A stretch of 64,000 nt of DNA from Caccovicinus sp051878975. Its GTDB lineage: Bacteria; Bacillota; Clostridia; Lachnospirales; Lachnospiraceae. Below the pieces are notes generated by a model. The model saw only the letters and a program-made list of their open reading frames with translations, made no database searches and had not been told where the DNA came from. Positions 51,980 through 61,453 of the stretch are shown in pieces; the first letter of the stretch is position 1, and the number at the start of each line of letters is the position of its first letter. The DNA lies in contig JBJELD010000029.1 in NCBI GenBank assembly GCA_051878975.1, forward strand, positions 4,061 to 68,060. Reading direction: 5' to 3'. The position numbers and the translations under genes were made by a program.

Positions 51980-53272
51980 TTAAAACGGAACTACCCCCAA
52001 AATAGTAGATGCAATCAGTACAAGAATACTCATCGGCCAGACAAACTTCAGGGAATATTTGATATGATCACCAATCGATACATCCGCCAGACCAAGTCCC
52101 ACATAGACAGCCGCCACAGAGGGGCTGACCGGAGTCCCATAGGTCGCAGTCAAAAGAAAGGTTGCGGCAACAGCCTCTGCCGACACACCAAATGGAGCTA
52201 CTACCCCCATTATAATGGGAAGCAGGGCATAATAAAAGGCGTCCGTTCCCAGAATCATCATTAACGGCACAGAGAACAAAGCCATAAACCAGTGCATATG
52301 CGGCGCCATGGAAGAGGGCAGCACGGCAACGATCGTATTCGCCATTGCTTCCACCATACCGGTCCCGCTGATAACGCCCATGAAAATTCCCACTGCAAAC
52401 AACGTCACAGTCATCACCATGGCATTTTGCCCCAGGGATTTGATCTTGCTATTCTGTGTTTTCGTATTTGGGAAATTTACCACTAACGCAATCGCATAGG
52501 CAATCATAAAGATCGAATACAGCGGCATCGGAGTATCCAGGAAAAGAAGCGCCAGCATAACCAGCGTCAGAACCAGATTAAACCAATATTTCCAGCTTTT
52601 TTCTCCTTTCTTTTTGTTCTGTACTGTCTCGTCCGCTGCCTCTGCCTCCTCCGGATGCAGGCCGTGACGGATCTCATTTTGAGATACCAGAAATGCATTC
52701 AGGAAAGCACAGATAATCAGACAGAGCACACCAGGAAGAATAAAGGAATACAGATCTCCCGTTTCCACGCTGGCCACAGTAGCCGCACGCATAGTAGGCC
52801 CGCCCCATGGCACAATATTCATCACCGCATAAGGTCCGCACATCAGCGCAAGCAGCGCCTCCCGGCGAAAACCGAGACGTTTTAAAATGGGGAGAAAAGC
52901 AGGCACCACAATCAGAAACGTGGTCGCGCCAGAACCGTCAAGATGAGCAACAAAGGTAGTCAGAAGCAGCGCAATGACAACCATTGCCATGCTTTTTCCG
53001 GCTTTTTTCGTCAATGCCCGGATAATCGGATCAAACAATCCCATCTCATCCATCAAAGTAAAATAAGAAATGGAAAAAACAAACAGCACTGCCGTACTCA
53101 GCATGGACTTCATTCCGTCTCCGATGAATCCTCCGATTTCCGTAACGGAAAATCCGGCAATGACTGCGGCAATCAAAGGCAGTCCGATAAATGCAACCGG
53201 CGGACTGACCCAGCTTTTAATCAGCACGATCATCAAAATGATCATTAACGTAAATCCTATTACAGCCAGCAT
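51980..53272 (-). CDS. Citrate transporter, CitMHS family
   Basis: About 431 aa from the ATG at 53270-53272, after a GGGG-type site. Polytopic. MLAVIGFTLMIILMIVLI, TFVAHLDGSGATTFLIVVPAFLPI and the tail SPSVAAVYVGLGLADVSIGDHIKYS are hallmarks of the CitM/CitH family, which import metal-citrate complexes with protons. The upstream frame to 53356 runs through a terminator and is rejected. Its place after citF argues for citrate supply to the lyase. Confidence 0.9.
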   Translation of the reverse strand: MLAVIGFTLMIILMIVLIKSWVSPPVAFIGLPLIAAVIAGFSVTEIGGFIGDGMKSMLSTAVLFVFSISYFTLMDEMGLFDPIIRALTKKAGKSMAMVVIALLLTTFVAHLDGSGATTFLIVVPAFLPILKRLGFRREALLALMCGPYAVMNIVPWGGPTMRAATVASVETGDLYSFILPGVLCLIICAFLNAFLVSQNEIRHGLHPEEAEAADETVQNKKKGEKSWKYWFNLVLTLVMLALLFLDTPMPLYSIFMIAYAIALVVNFPNTKTQNSKIKSLGQNAMVMTVTLFAVGIFMGVISGTGMVEAMANTIVAVLPSSMAPHMHWFMALFSVPLMMILGTDAFYYALLPIIMGVVAPFGVSAEAVAATFLLTATYGTPVSPSVAAVYVGLGLADVSIGDHIKYSLKFVWPMSILVLIASTILGVVPF

Positions 53273-53298
53273 AACCTGTCCCCTTTCACCTTTTGAAG

Positions 53299-53344
53299 GA
53301 AAGCTGCCGCCGGGTCTTTTCACTTCCTGCCCGCGGCAGCTTTC
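53299..53344 (-). terminator. Hairpin between citF and the citrate transporter
   Basis: Twelve-pair stem GAAAGCTGCCGC / GCGGCAGCTTTC with a moderately U-rich exit on the minus strand. Possibly partial termination separating lyase from transporter expression. Confidence 0.65.
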
Positions 53345-53378
53345 TTCTGTATACAAATTTCCTTGTTTGTATCCGTTT

Positions 53379-54935
53379 TTAGAACTGATACGGCTTTACC
53401 TTCTTCACTACATCCAGAATGGTGCCGTCACGGGCCTCCACGATCGCCACGATCTGATCCTCCCACTCCAGCGGATCCGGTTCGCCAACCAGGCTGTATG
53501 CCTTTTCCTGCAGGCTCTCAATGGTCACATGCCGGATACCGGCTTTATCCAGACACGCAATCAGATCCTGCCGGACCGGATTAACTGCAATACCGTAATC
53601 CGTGACCAGTACATCCACACAATCGCCTGGGGTCGTAACGGTTACTACCTCCTTGCAGACCGTTGCCATGCGGCCGCGGGTCAGAGGCGTTACAATGATA
53701 CAGCATTTGCTTCCTGCTGCCGTGTCCGGATGCCCGCCCGGAGCTCCGCGGAGTACGCCGTCAGAACCGGTAATCACATTTACGTTAAACTTGGTATCGA
53801 TCTCCAGTGCAGAAAGCACAACATAATCCAGCTTATTGACGTATGCACCCTTGTTGGAGGCATTTGCATATTCACTTAAATCAATTTCAATGTGATGCGG
53901 ATTGGTAAACAGGTGGGCTGCCGCTCCCTGATCAAAATCCTGAGTATCCAGAATGTAATCCACCAGCCCTTTGTCCTGCAGCGCGCAGATTGCAGAGCTG
54001 GTTCCGCCCAGTGCAAAGCTCATCTTGATATTCTGCTTTCTCATATGCTCTTCCAGGAACCGGTTTACTGCCAGAGAAGGGCCGCCGACACCGGTCTGGA
54101 AGGAAAATCCGTCCTTAAAATACGGAGTCGCCGCAATGACATTTGCTACATTCTGTGCCATCATCAGCTCTCTTGGATTGTCCGTCATACGCGCTTCCTT
54201 CGTTGCAATCTTCTTCGGATCACCGATGGCATCTACCACGCAGACTGCATCTACATCAATACAGGAAATGGAAGACGGAAGGTTCGGGAACGGAACCAGG
54301 GTATCCGTAATGATCACCGTGTGGTCCGCATAATGAGCATCATGATTGGCAAAGCCCATGGAACCACAATTATTCTTTCCGCCGGTGCCCTTTGCATTTC
54401 CGCAGCAGTCTGAAGTCGCCGCTGCCAGAAAGGCAATGTCGATATGAACCTCGCCGGCCTCAACCGCGCGCGGACGGCCGCCGTGGCTCCGGATGATTGC
54501 CGGATTCTTTAACTTTCCGGCCGAAATCACCTCGCCGATGCGGCCGCGGACGCCGGAAGTCTGTGCCTCCACAATGATGCCCTGCTCCATGTAATCTGCA
54601 AAAATATCCTGCGCTGAACCGAGAGAGGTCGCTGCTACATGGAGATCCTTAAGACCCATTTCCTCTACCAGAACCCTGCAGACCATAGCTGCCACATAAT
54701 CGCCGTCACGGAATTCGGTGTGGAAGGAGAAGGTCATTCCGTCATGAGCGCCGCATTTTTCGCAGGCCTCACGGATGGTCTGACAGATCTTGCTCTCCAC
54801 CGGCTTCTCTCCCCGTCTTACGGTCGGAGAAGCTTTTTTCACGTACTGTCCGTCTTTATAATTCTTTCCCTGATACACCTCACGGCCATCTTTCAGCAGG
54901 TAATCGGGAATTTCTCTTCCAACTGCATTTTTCAT
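53379..54935 (-). CDS. citF: Citrate lyase alpha subunit (citrate CoA-transferase)
   Basis: 518 aa. It exchanges acetyl for citrate on the acyl carrier subunit. Family blocks include MTFSFHTEFRDGDYVAAMV, SGVRGRIGEVISAG, GGRPRAVEAGEVHIDIAF, SDCCGNAKGTGGKNNCGSMGFA and the terminal TIESLQEKAYSLVGEPDPLEW. The ATG at 54933-54935 is chosen: it has GGAG 9 bases upstream, whereas the TTG at 54941 is only 3 bases from it. Third gene of the citDEF unit. Confidence 0.95.
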   Translation of the reverse strand: MKNAVGREIPDYLLKDGREVYQGKNYKDGQYVKKASPTVRRGEKPVESKICQTIREACEKCGAHDGMTFSFHTEFRDGDYVAAMVCRVLVEEMGLKDLHVAATSLGSAQDIFADYMEQGIIVEAQTSGVRGRIGEVISAGKLKNPAIIRSHGGRPRAVEAGEVHIDIAFLAAATSDCCGNAKGTGGKNNCGSMGFANHDAHYADHTVIITDTLVPFPNLPSSISCIDVDAVCVVDAIGDPKKIATKEARMTDNPRELMMAQNVANVIAATPYFKDGFSFQTGVGGPSLAVNRFLEEHMRKQNIKMSFALGGTSSAICALQDKGLVDYILDTQDFDQGAAAHLFTNPHHIEIDLSEYANASNKGAYVNKLDYVVLSALEIDTKFNVNVITGSDGVLRGAPGGHPDTAAGSKCCIIVTPLTRGRMATVCKEVVTVTTPGDCVDVLVTDYGIAVNPVRQDLIACLDKAGIRHVTIESLQEKAYSLVGEPDPLEWEDQIVAIVEARDGTILDVVKKVKPYQF

Positions 54936-54952
54936 ATCCAATGTCTCCTTTC

Positions 54953-55864
54953 CTACAGATCGCCGTGGTAAACGCCGCAGGCCTTTGCCAAAGCAATAAT
55001 ACGTTTTGCATCTTCAAAGAATGGAATATCCACCATCTTTCCATCCACCGTGTAAACACCGATTCCTGCATCTGCCTGTGCCTGACAGCCGCGAACCAGC
55101 TTCTCTGCATATGCGATTTCCTTTTCCGTCGGCGCAAACGTTTCGTGCACAAAAGCAATCTGCTTCGGATTGACAATACTCTTGCCGTCAAATCCCATTT
55201 TATGATTCTGGATGACCTCTGCCCGGAAGCCTTCCATGTCATCAATGTTCGGGTACATGGTGTCAAAGCACTGTACACCTGCCGCTCTTGCTGCCAGAAG
55301 CATCATGCCGCGTGCAGTCATCATTTCCACGCCGTCCCGCTGAATCTGAACATGCATGCTCTTTCGGAAATCTCCTCCGGAAATCGCACATCCAAACATT
55401 CGGTCAGAAGCCGTCACGATCTCATACGCATTCATAATGCCCAGCGGACTTTCCAGCGCTGCCATCAGAAGTGTTCTTCCTTCTTCTACGCCAAACTCCC
55501 GCTCAGCTGCCAGAACCGCATCCTCTACCTGATGAACCATCTGAGCATTTTCACACTTTGCAATGCGGATTCCGTCTGCGCCTCCGGCCACACATACCCG
55601 CACATCCTCCTGCCAGTGCGGCGTATCCAGACCGTTAATGCGGACAATCACTTCCGTATCGCCATAATCGATATTTTTTAGTGCATGATACAGGCTGAAA
55701 CGTGCTGCATCCTTCTGATTTTCCGCCACAGCATCCTCCAAATCGAGAATAATGCTGTCGCTTCCGTAAATGTATGCGTCTTTGATCAAACCTGGTTTCT
55801 GTGCATTCATAAACATCATAGTACGACGCAGACGCTTTTTATCTGGCTTTGGACGATTAATCAT
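54953..55864 (-). CDS. citE: Citrate lyase beta subunit (citryl-ACP lyase)
   Basis: 303 aa TIM barrel of the HpcH/HpaI family. It splits citryl-ACP to oxaloacetate and acetyl-ACP. Blocks: RTMMFMNAQKPGLIKDAYIYGSDSIILDLEDAV, EVIVRINGLDTPHW, ALESPLGIMNAYEI and DGKSIVNPKQIAFVHETF. The start codon overlaps the citD end by 8 bases and follows GGGAGG within citD. Confidence 0.95.
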   Translation of the reverse strand: MINRPKPDKKRLRRTMMFMNAQKPGLIKDAYIYGSDSIILDLEDAVAENQKDAARFSLYHALKNIDYGDTEVIVRINGLDTPHWQEDVRVCVAGGADGIRIAKCENAQMVHQVEDAVLAAEREFGVEEGRTLLMAALESPLGIMNAYEIVTASDRMFGCAISGGDFRKSMHVQIQRDGVEMMTARGMMLLAARAAGVQCFDTMYPNIDDMEGFRAEVIQNHKMGFDGKSIVNPKQIAFVHETFAPTEKEIAYAEKLVRGCQAQADAGIGVYTVDGKMVDIPFFEDAKRIIALAKACGVYHGDL

Positions 55865-56159
55865 TGATCATACCTCCCCATGGAATATTGGAAGCGGACT
55901 TGCCGCAGCTGCGGAACACGGCGCACTCCACACGCGCCTTTAAAGTACAGTCCAGCGCTCCCTTATCAATTACCGTTACCTTTGCATCTTTTACCTCCAG
56001 ACGCTCCAGTGTTTCCAGCACCGTCGCTTTGATCTGACGTCCGTACTGGTTCAATACACTGCTCTGAAGATTCAGCTCCAGTCCGTTTCCGGGCTCTACG
56101 GTGACCTGTGCATCACTGGATTCCAGCGTGCCGGCCATAGCACTTTTTTCGATTAACAT
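55857..56159 (-). CDS. citD: Citrate lyase acyl carrier protein (gamma subunit)
   Basis: 100 aa from the ATG at 56157-56159, behind AAGGAGG. It carries the phosphoribosyl-dephospho-CoA prosthetic group on a Ser in the conserved AGTLESSDAQVTVEP segment (Ser 13 or Ser 14). The tail ECAVFRSCGKSASNIPWGGM is typical. The longer frame upstream overlaps the promoter region and is rejected. First gene of the leftward operon. Confidence 0.94.
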   Translation of the reverse strand: MLIEKSAMAGTLESSDAQVTVEPGNGLELNLQSSVLNQYGRQIKATVLETLERLEVKDAKVTVIDKGALDCTLKARVECAVFRSCGKSASNIPWGGMIND

Positions 56160-56253
56160 CTCATTTCCTCCTTGCATGGGCTTCATTTGCTTTGATGCCT
56201 TCATTCTAGCCCGGTATTCTTCAGTTGTAAAATTCATAATTATTCTGTTAATT

Positions 56254-56270
56254 CATTCCTGTTTGGAATG
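56254..56270. promoter_or_regulatory. Operator copy 1 in the citD-LysR divergent region
   Basis: CATTCC-N5-GGAATG, a perfect inverted repeat of 17 bp, about 95 bases before the citD start. It matches the second copy exactly 100 bp away. Likely bound by the LysR product of the adjacent gene. Confidence 0.65.
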
Positions 56271-56353
56271 TTGCTTGTTTTTTCAGGAAACCCCATATTT
56301 TCTTATCCAGATTGCACAATTTTCCCCGTTTCTCCTTATGCAACCTGCATATT

Positions 56354-56370
56354 CATTCTGTTTTGGAATG
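56354..56370. promoter_or_regulatory. Operator copy 2 in the citD-LysR divergent region
   Basis: CATTC-N7-GGATG-like 17-mer, CATTCTGTTTTGGAATG, differing from copy 1 at only two central-left positions. It precedes the LysR promoter candidate (TTTTCA, 17 bases, TATTAT, 56404-56432). A further half-site ATTCTGTT lies at 56418-56425. The 312-base divergent gap holds no gene. Confidence 0.65.
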
Positions 56371-56471
56371 GAATCCCGCGAATAATTGTCATAATAAAAC
56401 GACTTTTCAGAAAAACGATTCTGTTGTATTATGAATAAAAAGAATGGAATTTGTACAGAAAGGAAGATGAA

Positions 56472-57326
56472 ATGGACGAAAAAGATTTTGAGATGCTGAA
56501 CATACTGAATGAAACCAGAAACATCACCCGCGCCTCCGAGCAGCTGTACATGACTCAGTCTGCTTTATCGAAACGGATTAAAGGAATTGAGAAGGAGCTG
56601 GGCATCGAAATGCTGATCCGTTCCCGCCAGGGTATCCGTTTTACGCCGGCCGGCGAGGCCGTTCTCCAGCACAGCTCTGCCGCCGCCAGAGAAATGGACA
56701 AGCTGCGCCGAAGCCTGGATTCCATGCAGGAGGAAATCTGCGGTACCTTGAACACCGGTATTTCCATCAATTTTGCTCAATACCGGCTGCCGGATATCCT
56801 GGCTGATTACCATAAAAAATACCCGAAGGTGAATCTGCACATCACCACCGGGCAGAGCCGTCTTCTTTACCGCCAGATGGTAGACGGAACGCTGGATATT
56901 GCCGTACTGAGAGGAGAATATCCCTGGGACGGCATCCAGTTTCTTCTGTCTCAGGAAAACATCTGCCTGGTCTGCAGCCCGGAATATCAGCACACACCAC
57001 TGTCCGACTATTTATACATCAGCCATAAGACAGATCCCACCCAGTCCGCCATGATGGCGCGCTGGATGCACGAACAGGGGCTGGATCCCCGCAAAAATGG
57101 ATTCTGTGTGGACAGCGTGACCACCTGCATGGAAATGGTCAAGCGCGGGCTGGGATGGGCGCTTCTGCCGGAAATTGCCCTGGAACATTTTAACGGGTAT
57201 GCCCGGCCCTGCATTTTTGAAAACGGAGAACCGTTCATAAGACGCACCTACATCTTATGCCAGCATGAGGCCATGGAGCTGCCGCAGGTGCAGGCCTTCA
57301 TGGATACATTAAAAGCGAACCGCTAA
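56472..57326 (+). CDS. LysR-family regulator of the citrate genes
   Basis: 285 aa from the ATG at 56472 after AAAGGA. The HTH is in EMLNILNETRNITRASEQLYMTQSALSKRIKGIEKELG; the effector domain starts near residue 85 with LNTGISINFAQYRLPDILADY. It is divergent from citD and 10 bases upstream of citXG, so it most likely senses citrate or a lyase-linked metabolite and controls both directions through the paired operators. Confidence 0.88.
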   Translation: MDEKDFEMLNILNETRNITRASEQLYMTQSALSKRIKGIEKELGIEMLIRSRQGIRFTPAGEAVLQHSSAAAREMDKLRRSLDSMQEEICGTLNTGISINFAQYRLPDILADYHKKYPKVNLHITTGQSRLLYRQMVDGTLDIAVLRGEYPWDGIQFLLSQENICLVCSPEYQHTPLSDYLYISHKTDPTQSAMMARWMHEQGLDPRKNGFCVDSVTTCMEMVKRGLGWALLPEIALEHFNGYARPCIFENGEPFIRRTYILCQHEAMELPQVQAFMDTLKANR

Positions 57327-57336
57327 GGAGGATACA

Positions 57337-58692
57337 ATGGATTATCAGGTTACATTACCGGAAATGCTCGGCGCCAGAGACCGCCGGGCCGAGAAGCAGC
57401 AGAAGCTGCTGGAGCAATTTCATGCTTCCATGATCTGCTTTACCATGAATATTGCCGGACCTGTCAAAAACAGCCGGCTGATCCGGAGGGGATTTGAGCT
57501 GGGATGCCGCCGCCTCAAAAAACAGCTGAAAGCCCGAAACATCGACTGCATCCATTATGAAGAAATCAATGAGGTGACCGGAAATGAAGCTTACTATATC
57601 ATTGACCGGGACCCGCTTGTCATCAAGCAGATTACTGCAGATATCGAGGATGGCTCCCGGCTGGGACGGCTGTTTGACATGGATGTGCTGGACCGAAACG
57701 GGAAAAAAACAGACCGGAGTGAGCTGGGACTTGCGCCGCGACGCTGCCTGATCTGCGGCAGACCGGCGAAGGAATGCGCCCGCAGCCGGACCCACACAGT
57801 ATCCGAACTGCAGCAGCAGACAACGCAGATTCTGCTCCAGTCCCTGGAAGATGCTGATTCGAAGGACGCAGCACAGCTGGCCTGCCGGGCACTCCTCTAT
57901 GAAGTCAGCACTACACCGAAGCCCGGACTGGTGGACCGCGAAAACAACGGCAGCCACAAGGATATGGATATTTTCACCTTTATCAACAGCGCCGCAGCTC
58001 TGTGGCCGTACTTCGAAGCCTGTACGCGGATCGGAAGAAAAACCGCAGACCGTCCTGCACCGGAAACCTTTCACGAACTCCGGCAGGCAGGAAGAAATGC
58101 CGAAGCAGACATGTTCGCCGCCACAAACGGTGTCAACACGCACAAAGGAGCAATTTTTTCCGTAGGGATTCTCTGCGCTGCTCTGGGAAGACTTTCCAGG
58201 GAGCAGTGGAACGTGCCCTCTGCCATACTGGATGAATGTGCCGCCATGACGAAAGGACTGGTGGAAACGGACTTTGCCGGGCTGACCGAAGAAAATGCCT
58301 GCACCGTCGGCCAGAAGCTTTATCTGCACTACCGGATTACCGGCGTGCGCGGACAGATGGAACAGGGGCTTCCTGCTGTGCGGGAAGCCGGACTGCCGGT
58401 TTTAAAGGAGGGAATCTCCCGCGGCCTGACCATCAATGACGCCGGCTGCGCCGCCCTTCTGGCATTGATTGCCGCCGACACCGATACCAACCTGATCGCA
58501 AGAAGCAGCATTGCCGTTCAGCAGGAAACGGCCGCACAGATCCGGACGCTGCTTTCCGAGACACCTTATCCGGACAGGCAGACACTTCGGCAGCTTGACC
58601 GGGAATTCACAGAAAAGAATCTGTCTCCGGGCGGCAGCGCCGATCTGCTGGCAATCTGCTACCTGCTGTATTTTTTAGAAAATGAGGTATGA
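57337..58692 (+). CDS. citXG: CitX-CitG fusion (apo-citrate lyase phosphoribosyl-dephospho-CoA transferase / triphosphoribosyl-dephospho-CoA synthase)
   Basis: 451 aa bifunctional enzyme. Residues 1-170 are CitX, which attaches the prosthetic group to CitD (VTLPEMLGARDRRAEKQ, TMNIAGPVKNSRLIRRGFELG, LGLAPRRCLICGRPAKECARSRTH). Residues 180-451 are CitG, which makes the triphosphoribosyl precursor from dephospho-CoA and ATP (ALLYEVSTTPKPGLVDRENNGSHKDMD, NTHKGAIFSVGILCAALG, SPGGSADLLA). The same fusion is known from Haemophilus and others. It overlaps the citC region by a few bases. Confidence 0.94.
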   Translation: MDYQVTLPEMLGARDRRAEKQQKLLEQFHASMICFTMNIAGPVKNSRLIRRGFELGCRRLKKQLKARNIDCIHYEEINEVTGNEAYYIIDRDPLVIKQITADIEDGSRLGRLFDMDVLDRNGKKTDRSELGLAPRRCLICGRPAKECARSRTHTVSELQQQTTQILLQSLEDADSKDAAQLACRALLYEVSTTPKPGLVDRENNGSHKDMDIFTFINSAAALWPYFEACTRIGRKTADRPAPETFHELRQAGRNAEADMFAATNGVNTHKGAIFSVGILCAALGRLSREQWNVPSAILDECAAMTKGLVETDFAGLTEENACTVGQKLYLHYRITGVRGQMEQGLPAVREAGLPVLKEGISRGLTINDAGCAALLALIAADTDTNLIARSSIAVQQETAAQIRTLLSETPYPDRQTLRQLDREFTEKNLSPGGSADLLAICYLLYFLENEV

Positions 58693-58694
58693 TC

Positions 58695-59738
58695 ATGTCC
58701 GACTACAGAATTTCCCAGATTTACCCTTCCGACCGCTACGGTCTGTCTCAAGTTGATGCCCTTTTAAGCCAGGAGGGCATCCGCCGGGATGCAAACCTGG
58801 ATTACATCTGCGCTATGTATGATGAGGACTATCGCGTGATTGCAACCGGAAGCTGCTTCGGCAATACTCTGCGCTGCTTTGCCGTCAGCAGCGACCACCA
58901 GGGAGAAGGCCTTCTTAACGAGATCATTACGCACCTGATCGAAGTCCAGTGCAGCCGCGGAAACCTGCATCTGTTTCTTTATACAAAAATCAAATCCGCA
59001 AAATTTTTCAAGGACCTGGGTTTTTATGAGATCGCCCGCGTTGACGATACTCTGGTCTTCATGGAAAACCGAAAAACCGGATTTTCCGGATATCTTAACG
59101 CGCTTGCCAAAACAAAAACCGCCGGCAGATCTGCGGCACTTGTCATGAATGCCAACCCCTTCACCCTCGGTCATCAATATCTGGCAGAAAAAGCCGCCTC
59201 AGAGTGTGATACCCTGCACCTTTTTATTGTCAGTGAGGACGCCAGTCTGATTCCTTTTTCCGTACGGAAAAAGCTGGTGATGGAGGGAATCGCCCACCTT
59301 CCCAATGTGATCTGTCACGACAGCGGTCCCTATATCATCAGCAATGCCACCTTCCCCAGCTATTTCCTGAAAGATGAAGAGACCGTCATTCGAAGCCACG
59401 CCCGTCTGGATCTGGCCGTTTTCAGAAAGATTGCAGAAGCACTGTCTGTCACCTGCCGCTATGTAGGCGAAGAACCAACCAGCCAGGTGACCGGAATCTA
59501 CAACCAGATCATGTCCGCCGAGCTTCCTGCCGCCGGCATTGACTGCGTTATCGTGCCCAGGAAGCAGACCGGCGGCACGCCGATCAGCGCTTCCACTGTG
59601 CGCCAGTATTTGAAGGAGAAAAATTTTGACGCTCTCCAAAGCCTGGTGCCGGCCCCCACTTTAAACTACTTTAAAAGCCCGGAGGCCGAACCGGTCCTGG
59701 CGCGCATCCAGGCAGCCGACAATGTGATTCACTACTAA
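58695..59738 (+). CDS. citC: Citrate lyase ligase
   Basis: 347 aa. It acetylates the CitD prosthetic group to activate the lyase. An N-terminal GNAT-like domain (CFAVSSDHQGEGLLNEIITHL) precedes a nucleotidyltransferase domain with NANPFTLGHQYLAEKA (TxGH motif), SVRKKLVMEGI and the terminal GGTPISASTVRQYLKE. I prefer the ATG at 58695, 7 bases after GAGGT, over the ATG at 58689. It is the last gene before a strong terminator. Confidence 0.94.
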   Translation: MSDYRISQIYPSDRYGLSQVDALLSQEGIRRDANLDYICAMYDEDYRVIATGSCFGNTLRCFAVSSDHQGEGLLNEIITHLIEVQCSRGNLHLFLYTKIKSAKFFKDLGFYEIARVDDTLVFMENRKTGFSGYLNALAKTKTAGRSAALVMNANPFTLGHQYLAEKAASECDTLHLFIVSEDASLIPFSVRKKLVMEGIAHLPNVICHDSGPYIISNATFPSYFLKDEETVIRSHARLDLAVFRKIAEALSVTCRYVGEEPTSQVTGIYNQIMSAELPAAGIDCVIVPRKQTGGTPISASTVRQYLKEKNFDALQSLVPAPTLNYFKSPEAEPVLARIQAADNVIHY

Positions 59739-59783
59739 AAACAGCCGCTGCTCCGATAAACACAGCTGCAAGAAATTTGATTC

Positions 59784-59821
59784 AAAAAGAGTGGTACTGC
59801 CGTAGCACTGCCACTCTTTTT
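59784..59821. terminator. Terminator after citC
   Basis: Perfect 11-bp stem AAAAAGAGTGG / CCACTCTTTTT with A and T runs that serve both citC and the convergent mgtC-like gene. Confidence 0.9.
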
Positions 59822-59870
59822 GACAATTCCATTTTTCCGCTTTGCGTCCTTTGCATTCTGGAAACAGGTA

Positions 59871-60548
59871 CTACAATTCTTCCAGAAATTTCACACCTTC
59901 AATTTTCGTTACTGTACGCACCAACAGCTCCCGTCGATAATTCTTTTTTCCTTTCAACGTTACAACAAAACACATGGCATCTTCTGCCACCGTCAGATCC
60001 TTATCCATCTGAAAGTTACTGGGTTCTATATCTTTTTCTCTGAGGTCACGTATAAATTCTCCCAACGGCACATTCTTATCCAGTTCAATGTAAAGATCAA
60101 TGACCTGCGCTCTGCTACGCATCAGATAGTCCCACTGCTGGAGCAAGTATAAAACTGCAAATATGGTAATGCCGCCCATGATCGCTGCTTCATAAAGTCC
60201 GATTCCCAGCGCTAACCCCACACATGCTGCCGCCCACAATCCAGCTGCTGTGGTCAATCCGCGAATCTGATTATGCGATGTTACAATAATCGTTCCTGCC
60301 CCAAGGAAACCAATTCCACTTATCACCTGGGCACCCATTCTTACTGGATCTCCCGCCTGAAAGCATTGATAAATATACTGATTCGTTATCATCACAATCG
60401 TAGAACCGATGCAAACCAGGATATACGTCCTCAATCCGGCAGGGCGGTTTTTCAATCCCCGCTCCATTCCCAGAATACCGCCAATCACAACCGCCGCCAG
60501 AATCCGTCCGATAATTCCATATGGTGTCAGCTCTCTGGCCATCAGCAT
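59871..60548 (-). CDS. MgtC/SapB family membrane protein
   Basis: About 225 aa. The N-terminal four to five helices contain the MgtC hallmarks GGILGMERGLKNRPAGLRTYILVCIGS, MGAQVISGIGFLGAGTII and RGLTTAAGLWAAACVGLALGIG. A cytoplasmic ACT-like domain follows (about 140-225). Function is disputed (Mg2+ stress, ATP synthase modulation in pathogens). Start taken at the ATG at 60546-60548, 9 bases after GAGG. Base composition becomes more AT-rich from here to the window end. Confidence 0.88.
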   Translation of the reverse strand: MLMARELTPYGIIGRILAAVVIGGILGMERGLKNRPAGLRTYILVCIGSTIVMITNQYIYQCFQAGDPVRMGAQVISGIGFLGAGTIIVTSHNQIRGLTTAAGLWAAACVGLALGIGLYEAAIMGGITIFAVLYLLQQWDYLMRSRAQVIDLYIELDKNVPLGEFIRDLREKDIEPSNFQMDKDLTVAEDAMCFVVTLKGKKNYRRELLVRTVTKIEGVKFLEEL

Positions 60549-60581
60549 AGCCATTCACCTCTCTCAGAAAAACTTTGCCCA

Positions 60582-61403
60582 TCAGGATTCGCTTGATTTC
60601 CGGCTGTCCCGAAATGCACTCATAATTCCGGGCCAATCTGTCTGTAACACATTAATTCCTTTATCAATCAGCTTTCCCCAAGAAGCCTCCGGATTCTTTT
60701 TAATTGCAGTATCATCATCCAGCCCGCCGAATAAATCGTACTTTGAATCACCGCCCAATGTAATCGAATTTACCCAACAAAACAGTCCCTGCTCCTTGAT
60801 CCACTGAATATTTTCATCCTGAAAAAGTTCATCGTCCTGCGTTTTTGCAATCAACTCTGCGCCTACCACATTAATGTTTTTATAAGAAAGCACTTTTTTG
60901 ATATCGTCCATGTTGTAGGCAATCGGCATGTACATAAATTTTGTCGGATACTGTTCAAAAAATTCCAGATACTTTTCCTTCACCGGAGTTTTGATCACTG
61001 CCTGCCTGACTGAATCCGGATATTTCTCCAACAGTTCTGCCACCTTCGGAAGAATTTCCCAAGCTCGATCCACATTAAAAAGTTCCCCGTGATAAAAATA
61101 CTTTAATACATTTTCAAATTGCTCAACCTGATACTCCGCCGGTTCACCAATACTGTTAATATAGCGAAAGCACTCAATCTCCTCAGAAGAACATTCCTTG
61201 ATATTTATATCTCCGCCATACAGACGTTTTTCATTGGTATCATGAAACACATACAAAATCCCGTCGGTAGACTCCACCAAATCGCACTCAAACATATCCG
61301 CTTTCATCATCAGCGCGGCTTTATATGCGGGGATCGTATTCTCGATAATATTTCCCGTACTGCACCCTCTATGTACAGCAATCAAAATTCCTTTTTCTTC
61401 CAA
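60582..61403 (-). CDS. Glycerophosphodiester phosphodiesterase-family protein, 5' end probably lost
   Basis: 273 codons. GDPD fold: ILIAVHRGCSTGNIIENT (His-Arg and Glu-Asn), FECDLVESTDGILYVFHD (Glu, Asp, second His), and the terminal INVLQTDWPGIM. No ATG with a ribosome binding site exists. The reported start is a TTG at 61401-61403, but the frame stays open upstream through VKKINERLNQR and then hits TAA just where the insertion sequence end begins. Inference: the true N-terminus was separated by the IS and the remainder may not be expressed. Confidence 0.75.
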   Translation of the reverse strand: MEEKGILIAVHRGCSTGNIIENTIPAYKAALMMKADMFECDLVESTDGILYVFHDTNEKRLYGGDINIKECSSEEIECFRYINSIGEPAEYQVEQFENVLKYFYHGELFNVDRAWEILPKVAELLEKYPDSVRQAVIKTPVKEKYLEFFEQYPTKFMYMPIAYNMDDIKKVLSYKNINVVGAELIAKTQDDELFQDENIQWIKEQGLFCWVNSITLGGDSKYDLFGGLDDDTAIKKNPEASWGKLIDKGINVLQTDWPGIMSAFRDSRKSSES

Positions 61404-61453
61404 CCGTTGGTTTAACCGTTCATTGATTTTCTTAACTTCTTAACTTCCTGTAA

